Shown here one piece after another: positions 1 to 7,045 of a DNA stretch of 32,954 nt. Source of the stretch: Kiritimatiellota bacterium (GTDB taxonomy: Bacteria > Verrucomicrobiota > Kiritimatiellia > RFP12 > UBA1067); the NCBI GenBank assembly GCA_009778475.1, contig WRJS01000033.1, positions 1 to 32,954 on the forward strand, written 5' to 3'. Every line of letters begins with the position of its first letter. Positions within the stretch are counted from its first letter, which is position 1. Made by a program: the position numbers and the translations under genes. The notes below the pieces were generated by a model that was not told the origin of the DNA, did no database searches, and saw nothing but the letters and a program-made list of their open reading frames with translations.

Positions 1-114
1 TGCGTGAAAAAACGGGAAGGCCATCTAAAAAAACGTTGCGTGATTTCACCTTCAGCGCTATACTCTCAACATGGTTTTGTTCCCGCATAGTTTTGTCAAG
101 AAGGTGGCACGGGC
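1..114 (+). repeat. 114-bp direct repeat, copy 1
   Basis: Bases 1-114 recur at 1014-1128 with four substitutions and one extra A, about 96% identity. The copy may extend left of the window. Both copies contain an ATG (71 and 1084) opening the same reading frame, MVLFPHSFVKKVARA. After the shared part, copy 1 continues into an Rhs-type frame and copy 2 into a stop codon. Confidence 0.9.
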
Positions 115-358
115 ATTCCTGCCCGTGATTCCCCCTGCGGGCAGGAATGCCCGCACCACCTTATGCGCCACAACAAACCATCTCTTCGCCGCCCAGTCCC
201 CCGAGGCCTTCACCTACGACCCCGACGGCAACCTCACGAAGGACGGCCGTTTTAGGTTTCCAGTATGGAATGTAGAAGAAAAGAAAACCCCAAAAAGATG
301 GCCAAATCCAGACATTCCGCCTTATAAAGATAAGCCACCACAAGAACATTTAAAATAA
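71..358 (+). pseudogene. Rhs/YD-repeat protein fragment
   Basis: This 95-codon frame is far too short for an Rhs protein (normally over 1000 residues) but contains a typical YD-repeat piece at residues 47-61, EAFTYDPDGNLTKDG. After about base 250 the DNA becomes AT-rich and the protein changes to a lysine/proline-rich tail (KTPKRWPNPDIPPYKDKPP), as expected where an Rhs core meets a variable toxin tip. Residues 1-30 translate the 114-bp repeat and an inserted palindrome, so the start is probably artificial. I read it as a remnant: one core repeat joined to the last residues of a tip, with the toxin body deleted. The next gene ten bases downstream would then be the matching immunity gene. The Rhs match is visible; the toxin/immunity reading is inference. 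Confidence 0.6.
101..162. repeat. Inverted doublet of a REP-like palindrome
   Basis: Arms 101-125 and 138-162 are inverted copies of a 25-base unit (23 of 25 match) with core GGGCAGGAATGCCC. A single unit recurs at 13853-13877, and the first 14 bases of the unit occur at 1115-1128 in the second direct repeat. The doublet lies inside the Rhs-remnant reading frame. Confidence 0.85.
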
Positions 359-368
359 AGGAAAGGCC

Positions 369-806
369 GTGAAATCCATGCTGACAGGAAAGTATGTAAA
401 AATAATTAAATGGCATCGGATTATATTGTATTATACCCTCATTGTGATGGCTGTAATATGTATTTTTGTGTATATAATGTGCAGGACAAACACGGTTTAC
501 ACAGACGGATTTTCTAAAAGCGAATTCCATAGAATTCCGATTGGGGCAACAGCACAACAGGTGTTAGATAAACTTGGCCATCCGTTTGATGCCATATGCG
601 AACGGAAAAAGACAGGGGACTTTTATTATTCGTATGAAAACGCGTCTATACACGATATTTTTCGGGAAGCATCATATAATAGCCCGGATGTCTTTTGGCT
701 TCATTATTCTAAAAGCTATGATGGAAACAGCAACTTCCGGTGTTTTTATATCGCAATTTCAAATGGGGTGGTCATCGCCAAAGACACAGGTATTTATTTC
801 GACTGA
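369..806 (+). CDS. Small membrane-anchored protein, possible Rhs immunity protein
   Basis: The 145-residue product has one hydrophobic segment (about residues 17-38, rich in I/L/V/Y) after a lysine-rich N-terminus, so it should be anchored with its C-terminal domain outside the cytoplasm. The segment IPIGATAQQVLDKLGHPF (about residues 57-74) resembles the G-x-T-x-x-x-V-x-x-x-L-G-x-P pattern of BamE/SmpA-like folds. I chose the GTG at 369 because AAGGA lies six bases upstream; the ATG at 378 is poorly spaced. The gene is much more AT-rich than the chromosome around it and directly follows an Rhs remnant, which suggests horizontal acquisition and an immunity role. No family is identified with certainty. 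Confidence 0.6.
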   Translation: MKSMLTGKYVKIIKWHRIILYYTLIVMAVICIFVYIMCRTNTVYTDGFSKSEFHRIPIGATAQQVLDKLGHPFDAICERKKTGDFYYSYENASIHDIFREASYNSPDVFWLHYSKSYDGNSNFRCFYIAISNGVVIAKDTGIYFD

Positions 807-893
807 TAATTGGGGTAAAGTATGAATATCCGATAGCATCTGGGGCGCTCATTTTAGAACCGGAGTCAACAGATAAACTTTTCCCTGTCCCGC

Positions 894-1013
894 ATGCGGA
901 GGTCTCTGCCTCCGAATTAGGAATGAGGAATCGCCGGGAGCGCAGGGCTTCCGCCCTGCATTTATTGTATCTTTTATACTTGGCAAGGCGGAAGCCTTGC
1001 GCTCCCAGCACTC
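894..1013. repeat. GC-rich nested palindrome with AT-rich loop (copy A)
   Basis: Arms 936-959 and 983-1006 are inverted copies (22 of 24 match), and each arm is itself a hairpin (GCAAGGCGGAAGCCTTGC). The loop is AT-rich. It is preceded by a short GAGGC/GCCTC stem and the word GAATGAGGAATCG, an arrangement seen again at 1650-1778. No gene is seen in 807-1013. Confidence 0.85.
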
Positions 1014-1128
1014 TGCATGAAAAAAACGGGCAGGCCATCTAAAAAAACGTTGCGTGATTTTACCTTCAGGGCTATACTCTCAACATGGTTTTGTTCCCGC
1101 ATAGTTTTGTCAAGAAGGTGGCACGGGC
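1014..1128 (+). repeat. 114-bp direct repeat, copy 2
   Basis: Second copy of bases 1-114. It lacks the inserted right arm of the palindrome found in copy 1. Its frame from ATG 1084 ends at a TAA at about 1153 after 23 codons, so it encodes no Rhs piece. It leads straight into the small lipoprotein gene. Confidence 0.9.
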
Positions 1129-1163
1129 TGTATGCGCCCTAATTATGCATGTGTAAAATGCAA

Positions 1164-1415
1164 ATGAAAACAGTTTTGCTAGTAATGACGCTTATGGTGC
1201 TACTGTTATTCGGTTGCCGTAAGAAATGTGATGAAAATTTTGTTGGGTTATCCGTAACAGTGAGATTACAAGGAAAACATTATTGCATACCCATTCCGCA
1301 AGGGGTATTAGTTTCGGAAATGAATGAAACGTTGGAAGGAGATACCGGAGTAATCAGACTAGTATTGGAAAAAATTGACCAGAACATTGATTTAAAAATT
1401 ACGAAAAATTATTAA
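1164..1415 (+). CDS. Small AT-rich lipoprotein of unknown function
   Basis: The 83-residue product starts with a clear lipoprotein signal: hydrophobic MKTVLLVMTLMVLLLFGC, with lipobox LFGC putting the lipidated cysteine at residue 18. The rest (about 65 residues) includes a second cysteine pair region near RKKCDEN and KHYCIP and is otherwise unfamiliar. The ATG at 1164 fits the signal peptide better than the ATG at 1149, and neither has a good ribosome binding site. Like the 369-806 gene it is AT-rich and follows a copy of the 114-bp repeat, so it may be a second displaced immunity-type gene. That role is inferred only from position and size. Confidence 0.5.
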   Translation: MKTVLLVMTLMVLLLFGCRKKCDENFVGLSVTVRLQGKHYCIPIPQGVLVSEMNETLEGDTGVIRLVLEKIDQNIDLKITKNY

Positions 1416-1649
1416 TGAGTTGCAAATGGAAAATTGAAGAAAATAATGGCGAAAACTTTCAAGCAAACAAAAAAAACGGAGAAGTATGTTTTTTCATGCA
1501 AGAAAAGCAAAATAGATTTTATATGAAGATAAATATATTTCAAGACAAATAGAGAGCATCGAAAGGTATCGAAGGCATCGGGGGTCGTGCCCCCACGTCT
1601 GGCATTTCCCCGTGACAGGAAAAAAGGAAGGCTATGGGTTCTACATGGA
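1416..1649. other. Gene-free AT-rich spacer
   Basis: I see no convincing gene here. The left part is AT-rich like the lipoprotein gene; from about 1550 a GCATCG word repeats (GAGCATCGAAAGGTATCGAAG) and the GC-rich repeat tract starts. Confidence 0.5.
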
Positions 1650-1825
1650 GGCACGGAGGCTCACTGAGGCGGGAACCTCCACGCCTCCTAATGAGGAATC
1701 GCCGGGAGCGCAAGGCTTCCGCCTTGCATTTATTGTATCTTTTATACTTGGCAAGGCGGAAGCCTTGCGCTCCCGGCGACCTGCACCTATTACAATCGGC
1801 AAGCCGGAAGTCTTGCGTTCCCGGC
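1650..1825. repeat. GC-rich nested palindrome with perfect 28-bp arms (copy B) plus a single arm
   Basis: Bases 1700-1727 and 1751-1778 are perfect inverted repeats of 28 bases around a 23-base AT-rich loop nearly identical to that of copy A. A further single arm, diverged, lies at about 1799-1825 (core GGAAGTCTTGCGTTCCC). A GAGGC-type stem and GAATGAGG-like word precede it as in copy A. Confidence 0.9.
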
Positions 1826-1937
1826 ATATTGACCGTAAGGCATTCTGCCTGCTTGCCCGAAAAACAATGTGTATGGTGTTTGGCAATAACATTGTCACTG
1901 TGGACTAATGATGTGATGCCCTGTTGCATTGCATCGG

Positions 1938-2017
1938 TTTCACACAGAGCCACAGAGGCACAGAGTTTCTCGGAATTCTCTAAAAAACTCTCTGTGCCTC
2001 TGTGGCTCTGTGTGAAA
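1938..2017. repeat. Long CACAGAGGCACAGAG inverted repeat
   Basis: Arms 1938-1968 and 1984-2017 are inverted copies of about 31 bases, interrupted only by a 2-base insertion, with a 15-base loop. The arm is built of related words (CACAGAGC, CACAGAGG, CACAGAG). It lies in a gene-free stretch and could form a strong hairpin or cruciform. Confidence 0.9.
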
Positions 2018-2229
2018 AAAAAGTGTGTCCCGTCGCATTTGACACTTCTGCTTGGCAAGAAAAAAAGGGGAGGCGATGGTTTCATCCAGAGGCACGGAAA
2101 CGCACGGCGGGGAGAGGCCTTCGTGCCTCCGAACCAGGAATTAGAAATTCGGAATGAGGAATCAGGTGCGCTATGTGAATTCGGAATTACGAATTGTGGA
2201 CTTTGAATTCCTAATTCCCCCTTTCCCGT
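2018..2229. repeat. Gene-free stretch of short word repeats
   Basis: No gene is supported. A GAGGC...GCCTCC stem (about 2080-2130) is followed by reiterated GAATTAGAAATTCGGAAT-type words up to 2220. It is a degenerate third copy of the leader arrangement seen before palindromes A and B. Confidence 0.5.
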
Positions 2230-3216
2230 TCATTCCTGCTTGATGCCCAGCCGCTTTTCAAGGTCACGCACGCGTGACGTGCCCATCTTCACGGCCTGAC
2301 GGTAATAAGCCTCCGCCTCGGACGTGTCCTCCGGGCGCATCTCCAGCAGCAGCCACGCCATGTTGAGGCACGCGTCGGGACGTTTCGGGTTCGCCTTCAT
2401 CGCGCGGTCCAGCGCGTTGACGGCCTTGCTGTACGCGCCCGTCGCCATGTACGCGCCGGCGGCCAGCAGGAGGGCCGACTCGTCCTTCGCGTCGTCCTCC
2501 AGAAGGCCGTCCAGTATGACAAGCGCGTCTGTGTTCTTCCCTTGCCGTACGCGCGAGAGCGCCATCAGGAATTGAGCCTGACGGTTCTCGCGGTCAACGC
2601 GCAACACTTTGAGCAACGCCTGTTCCGCGTCGTCGAACTGGTCAATCAGCAGCATATCCTTTGCCCAGTCCATCTCCTCGCTGATTTGCACAGGCCCGCC
2701 CGCATCGCCCTCGATGTCGTCAAACGCATCCGACGGCGCGACACCATCTTTGATGCCGAGCTTCCGGGGCGTGGCCTCCTCGGGGGCCTCCCCTGCGGCC
2801 TTCTTCAGGCGCTCCGCACGTTTCTGCTCCAACTCCTGCGTGTCCGTCACCACAATCATGCGGGAGAACGTCTTCGCGTCATCCAGCAAGATGCTCTCGA
2901 TGCGCGTCTCGCAGAACACCTTGCGGAAGCGGAGCGGGTGGAACTCCGTCGTGGCCACCCATGCGTAATGCTCCTCCTCAATTTTCGTCAGGCTCTCCAG
3001 TGCCTGGCGGTAAAACTCCACCGCTTTCTTTGTGTCGCCCTCCGTGTGAGCGTCCTGCGCATTGTTAATCAACTCGTCGGCAGGCTTCATGAGCGCAAGG
3101 ACATTCGGTTTCTTGCCCTTCGGGGGCTTGGCCTTGTCGTCCTTTTCCGCCGCGCAGCATACCCCTGCGGCCAGCGCCACACACATACACGTCGTCGCAT
3201 ATTTCAACAGTCGCAT
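2230..3216 (-). CDS. Secreted TPR-repeat protein
   Basis: The 328-residue product begins with a signal peptide (MRLLKYATTCMCVALAAGVCCA). Tetratricopeptide-like helices are visible at about 45-80 (AQDAHTEGDTKKAVEFYRQA) and through about 180-320 (FDDAEQALLKVLRVDREN; TGAYSKAVNALDRAMKANP; TSEAEAYYRQAVKMG). A charged linker (about 130-175) separates them. TPRs act as protein-binding scaffolds, so this is probably a periplasmic adaptor; no enzyme motif is seen. It starts only nine bases after the stop of the histone-like gene upstream, so the two are surely co-transcribed. The ATG at 3216 is preceded by GAGGG. Partner and pathway are unknown. Confidence 0.8.
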   Translation of the reverse strand: MRLLKYATTCMCVALAAGVCCAAEKDDKAKPPKGKKPNVLALMKPADELINNAQDAHTEGDTKKAVEFYRQALESLTKIEEEHYAWVATTEFHPLRFRKVFCETRIESILLDDAKTFSRMIVVTDTQELEQKRAERLKKAAGEAPEEATPRKLGIKDGVAPSDAFDDIEGDAGGPVQISEEMDWAKDMLLIDQFDDAEQALLKVLRVDRENRQAQFLMALSRVRQGKNTDALVILDGLLEDDAKDESALLLAAGAYMATGAYSKAVNALDRAMKANPKRPDACLNMAWLLLEMRPEDTSEAEAYYRQAVKMGTSRVRDLEKRLGIKQE

Positions 3217-3225
3217 AAAACACCC

Positions 3226-3810
3226 TCACCTCATGTCGTCATAGTCATCGTCATCATCCGCGCCGGCATCACCGTAGAAGCCGCCGAAGCCGCCGTCGCC
3301 ATCATCGCCGAAATCGTCGTCCTCCTCGTCGGGGGCGAACAAGCGGCTTCCCAACGCGCCCGAGCTTTCCTCCGCCGCATAGAAACGGCAGTCGAACTCA
3401 TCGCACGAAAAACAATCCCGCGTTGAAAACTTCACCGCAGCGATAATGCCGTCCAGCACCAGCGGGCACGTCCGTGCGCTGGGCTTCGGATCGACGGGGA
3501 TCACCTCCTGCACGCGCGGCTTCGGCGCGTTGCGGGCAGGCGCTGGCTTGGCGACGGGGATGTCCGCCGCCTTCACCTTCGCGACCGTTTTTTTCACGGC
3601 AGGTTTTATCGCCTTCGCCTTCACGGCCGCTTTCTTCGCGGCAGGTTTCTTCATAACCGCCTTCGCCTTCACAACCGTTTTTGCCGCAACCGCTTTCTTC
3701 GCGACAGTCGTTTTCGCCGCAGGTTTTTTCGGGGTCGTTTTCTTCACAGCGGCCACAGGTTTCGCCGTGGCCTTTTTCGTTTTCGCCGTCACTGTTTTCT
3801 TCACGGACAT
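3226..3810 (-). CDS. Histone H1-like basic protein with four-cysteine motif and acidic tail
   Basis: The 194-residue protein has three parts. Residues 1-90 are almost only K, A, V, T and P in H1-like patterns (VKKT, AAKK, TVAKK), a composition that binds DNA in bacterial H1/Hc1 homologues. Residues 91-112 are a proline-rich linker. Residues 113-150 hold four cysteines (C115, C133, C136, C141) spaced C-x17-C-x2-C-x4-C, a possible zinc site. The tail from about 160 is dominated by D, E and G. There is no signal peptide, so it is cytoplasmic. AGGAGG eight bases before ATG 3810 fixes the start. It follows the GH116 stop by 26 bases and precedes the TPR gene by nine. DNA binding is inferred from composition. 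Confidence 0.7.
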   Translation of the reverse strand: MSVKKTVTAKTKKATAKPVAAVKKTTPKKPAAKTTVAKKAVAAKTVVKAKAVMKKPAAKKAAVKAKAIKPAVKKTVAKVKAADIPVAKPAPARNAPKPRVQEVIPVDPKPSARTCPLVLDGIIAAVKFSTRDCFSCDEFDCRFYAAEESSGALGSRLFAPDEEDDDFGDDGDGGFGGFYGDAGADDDDDYDDMR

Positions 3811-3836
3811 TGTCCTATCCTCCTTTTACTCGCACG

Positions 3837-6827
3837 TTAATTTCCGCTCAACGTCTTCATGCTTGCCTTGCCGCCTTTGACGGTGACCGTGCCGATGCCG
3901 GTGTCGGTGCTGATGTAGGAGCGGCTGGACTTCGGGGCGTTGGGGCTGACGCGCAGGGCTTGGTCAACCGCATCGTAGCGCACGCCCGTGAAGGCCTCGA
4001 TGAGCGCGTAACTCGCCATCGCCCGCGCATACCAGTGGCCGCACTCGTATTCGTTGAACGGGTTGCGGCGCACGCCGTCGTGGCGTTTGCGGCAGATGCG
4101 CACAATCTCCAGGCCCTTCTCGACCTCGCCCATCATCATCAGGTGCGAGGCGACCTGATACTCGATGCCCGTCCACACCTCGTCGCTGTAAACGAAGGGC
4201 AGGAGGGGCTTGCCGCCACGCGGCCAGGAGCAGAGCAGCAGCCCGCCGTCGTCGCCCATCGCGTAGGAGGGGCGCTGGGGGTTGGCGTGCTGGGAGAGGT
4301 CGCGCTTGAGGTTGTACTTGTGGATGGAGAGCAGGTGGCTGCGGACCATCTTGGGGTCGACGAGATCCTCGTCGATGTGGCACACCCGCGCCATCCAGAG
4401 GCCAAGCACGCCGTCGGAGAGGCAGCCCGTGCCGTACTGGTACTTGGGCCCCTCGTCGTTGACGCGCGCGGCGATGGCGCGGTAGGCCTCGCTCTGGTCG
4501 TTGGGGTTGATGGGGCCGAAGTTGTGGGTCAGGCCCTCTTTCATCACGTCGTGGATGAAGTATTCGCCGTTGAAGAGTTCCTTCTCCATGCGCGCGCGGC
4601 CCTTGGCGAGCAGCTCGCGGTAGCGCGACACGTCCTCGCCCATGGCGGCGCCCATGCGGGCGGTGGCGGCGAGCGCGCCGAGGTAGAAACTGCCGCAGTG
4701 GCCGTCGGGGCCGAAGTAGTCGATGTCGTAGGTGTTGTGGTGGCGCTCTTCGGGCAGGCCGGTCTCGCGCGGGTCCCATTTCTTGACGGCCCACTCCATG
4801 GCGGTCTTGACCTGCGGCCAGAAGGTGGCGAGCCATTCGCGGTCGCCGCTGACGCGCCATTCGCGGTGCACCTGCATGATCTCGCCGCAGTGACCGTCGC
4901 AGGCCTCGAACGCGGCGCCGCCGGGCGAGATGGGCAGGTTCTTGCGGAAGGCCTGCCGCCCGCTGTCCTCCTGCCCCTCGAAGAAGGCGGTCTGGCGCAG
5001 ACCGCGCTCCAGCGACGGGAACAGGCGGCTGATGGCCTGCGCGTAGTTCCACACGTGGGCGCAGGTGCCGTCGCAACACCCGCCACCGTCGCCGCACCCC
5101 TCCCAGCACCACAGGCGGCCGTCATGCTGGCGCAGCACGGTGGGCGATTTCAAAATCGTCATGTTCGCCGCGACGGCCTCGACGACCTCGGGCGGGAGGG
5201 TGGTGTCGTAGAACGCATCGCTGAACGCTTGGCTGCGCTTCCGCAGGCCCGCCGCGTTTTCGCGCCAATAGTCCGCGACCTCCTGCAGCGACTTGAAGCG
5301 CACCGAATACCACGGCTTATACATCGTCGGGACGGCATCGCAGTCGCCGTCGCAGTCGCACTCCGGCAACGGCGGGTCGGACACCCACTTGCCAAAATCC
5401 TTGCCCTCGAAATCCTCGAACACCGTCACGCGCACCGCGTCATTCACGATCTCGTTGCCCCGCCCCGTCAGGAGCTCCTTGACCGCGAAATCGCTGAACA
5501 CGATGTGGTCAACGTTGATGTGCCCCCAGTGGCCCGTCGCACGGTCAACGATCTGCACCTGCGCCTTCTTGCCCATCCACTCCGACACGTCGAACGTCGC
5601 CCACTCCAGCGTCTCCGTGCCCTTGCCCGTCACCGAGCGCACGGCCGCCCCGCCCACCAGCAGGTCAACGCACGTCTGCTTCGCCAGGTCGCCGCCGCCG
5701 ACGAGGAAATGCACGAACTTCTTCGACACCTCGAACTCCGGCGACGTCAGCGTCCCCACCGCCACATCCCCGTAAGGGTCGAACGTGTTCACCAGCCCCT
5801 TGCCCAAGAACCCCGACACGGGCTGCTGCCCCGCGATCGCCCCGCGCGAAGGCCCCTTGTGGAACGCCGCCACCGGCTGGGTCCCCCCGGAAGGCGCCCG
5901 CACCTGCCCCGAGCGCAGCGTGCTGCCCGGCACATACCAGCACGTGTTCAGGCGGATGACGCGCTCCTCGCCCGGCTTCAGCGCGAACGGCACCGACAGC
6001 GACGCCCCCGGCGCGTGGCCCGCCGCAGGAGGGTTGCTGATCATGCGCCCCGACGCCACATTGTCCCACGCGATGGTCAACGCGTCCCACCACCCGCCCC
6101 TGAACCAGCAATGGTCAACGCTCACCGCCTTGTCATCCACGAACACCGCGAACGCCCCGCCCTTCTCGCGGCCCTCGTCCTTGGCCGAACGCTCATACAG
6201 CACGAAGCCCCCGTCCGTCGCCCCGACCGAGCTGTTATTGTCGCCCATGAAATTACGCGTGTTGAACGAGAACACCGCCCGCACGGGCTTCTTGCCCGTG
6301 TTCCTGAAACGGTACTCCAGCGCCCCCGCCGGAAGGCTCGACCCATCCGCGTCCGGCGGCGTGAACGGGCTCCACGCCGTCAAGTCCACGCTCAGCGGCA
6401 CCGCCTTATCTTTCAGCGAGACCGTCGCGAACGGGAACCGCGCCGAAAACTCGCACGCGCGGAAACGCGGGAACCCGTAGGTGCGCCCCGACGACCCGTT
6501 GCCCGCGCCGCCCAAGCCGAAATACTTCCAATCCGGGATCGGCCCCTCCAGCACACGCGCCACGTTATCCTCCGGCTTGTCGCCCAGCACGCACACCGCC
6601 GCGAAGCACGACGGCTCATGGAAAAACTCCATGCGGTGCCGCACCGACATCGTCGAGATCGCCCCATAGCCCTCCACGCAAAACATCCCCGCGCCCATGC
6701 CCCCGACCGGGAACGCCACGCGGTTCAGGTTCTCACCCGAGTACGGCGCATTAAACTTCCGCTCCGCCCCCGCGACCGTAACCGCCGCCGCAACAACCAT
6801 CAACCCACACAGAACATTCCGTCTCAT
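3837..6827 (-). CDS. Secreted GH116-like (DUF608) glycoside hydrolase with an inserted beta-sandwich-like domain
   Basis: The 996-residue product begins with a signal peptide (MRRNVLCGLMVVAAAVTVAGA). The N-terminal GH116 domain follows (PVGGMGAGMFCVEGYGAIS, about 40-60) and the C-terminal (alpha/alpha)6 part carries the family segment CDGTCAHVWNYAQA (about 585-598) and NTYDIDYFGPDGHCGS (about 698-713), whose first aspartate is my candidate acid/base. GH116 enzymes are beta-glucosidases or beta-xylosidases; GBA2 is the human member. I could not place the nucleophile with confidence. Residues about 317-450 (QQPVSGFLGKGLVNTF, GHINVDHIVFSD) form an extra domain of the type attached to GH32 enzymes. 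I chose ATG 6827 over 6848 because AGAGG lies seven bases upstream and the signal peptide then starts cleanly. The substrate is unknown. Confidence 0.85.
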   Translation of the reverse strand: MRRNVLCGLMVVAAAVTVAGAERKFNAPYSGENLNRVAFPVGGMGAGMFCVEGYGAISTMSVRHRMEFFHEPSCFAAVCVLGDKPEDNVARVLEGPIPDWKYFGLGGAGNGSSGRTYGFPRFRACEFSARFPFATVSLKDKAVPLSVDLTAWSPFTPPDADGSSLPAGALEYRFRNTGKKPVRAVFSFNTRNFMGDNNSSVGATDGGFVLYERSAKDEGREKGGAFAVFVDDKAVSVDHCWFRGGWWDALTIAWDNVASGRMISNPPAAGHAPGASLSVPFALKPGEERVIRLNTCWYVPGSTLRSGQVRAPSGGTQPVAAFHKGPSRGAIAGQQPVSGFLGKGLVNTFDPYGDVAVGTLTSPEFEVSKKFVHFLVGGGDLAKQTCVDLLVGGAAVRSVTGKGTETLEWATFDVSEWMGKKAQVQIVDRATGHWGHINVDHIVFSDFAVKELLTGRGNEIVNDAVRVTVFEDFEGKDFGKWVSDPPLPECDCDGDCDAVPTMYKPWYSVRFKSLQEVADYWRENAAGLRKRSQAFSDAFYDTTLPPEVVEAVAANMTILKSPTVLRQHDGRLWCWEGCGDGGGCCDGTCAHVWNYAQAISRLFPSLERGLRQTAFFEGQEDSGRQAFRKNLPISPGGAAFEACDGHCGEIMQVHREWRVSGDREWLATFWPQVKTAMEWAVKKWDPRETGLPEERHHNTYDIDYFGPDGHCGSFYLGALAATARMGAAMGEDVSRYRELLAKGRARMEKELFNGEYFIHDVMKEGLTHNFGPINPNDQSEAYRAIAARVNDEGPKYQYGTGCLSDGVLGLWMARVCHIDEDLVDPKMVRSHLLSIHKYNLKRDLSQHANPQRPSYAMGDDGGLLLCSWPRGGKPLLPFVYSDEVWTGIEYQVASHLMMMGEVEKGLEIVRICRKRHDGVRRNPFNEYECGHWYARAMASYALIEAFTGVRYDAVDQALRVSPNAPKSSRSYISTDTGIGTVTVKGGKASMKTLSGN

Positions 6828-6945
6828 CGTCGTTCCTCTTCCACGCATTAAAAAACATTACCCAGTAAAATAGCACAACCGCCGTGCAAAGGGGAAGGAG
6901 AAAATAAGGGGAAAGGGCAGGATAGGAAATTTTCTTTTTTTAGGC

Positions 6946-6975
6946 TTGCGCCTTACGCGTAACTGGGCGTACAAT
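6946..6975 (+). promoter_or_regulatory. Putative promoter of the giant PA14 gene
   Basis: A -35 element TTGCGC (6946-6951) and a -10 element TACAAT (6970-6975) are separated by 18 bases and lie about 70 bases before the ATG at 7046. The same -35 hexamer and spacer occur at 32643. The rest of 6828-7045, between divergent genes, shows no other clear site. Confidence 0.5.
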
Positions 6976-7045
6976 CTTTGCGTAATCTGTAATAAGGTTT
7001 TACTTTGGTTACGGTGTGGCAGGCAGAATAGAAATGAGGTGTGTT

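Noticed and set aside
1540..2206. Open frames through the palindromic tract (for example 1634-2206 plus, 1540-2085 minus)
   Set aside because: They translate the repeats on both strands and have no family similarity or consistent start signals.
1..2229. Insertion sequence or transposon as the cause of the duplicated units
   Set aside because: No transposase fragment is seen and the 114-bp copies have no terminal inverted repeats or clear target duplications.
3681..6851. 1056-codon open frame antisense to the GH116 gene, and similar long antisense frames at 8507-12598, 15871-18075, 21802-24405 and 26716-28911
   Set aside because: They mirror real genes in GC-rich DNA, have compositions rich in R, A, H and P, no signal peptides or recognisable domains, and no credible ribosome sites.
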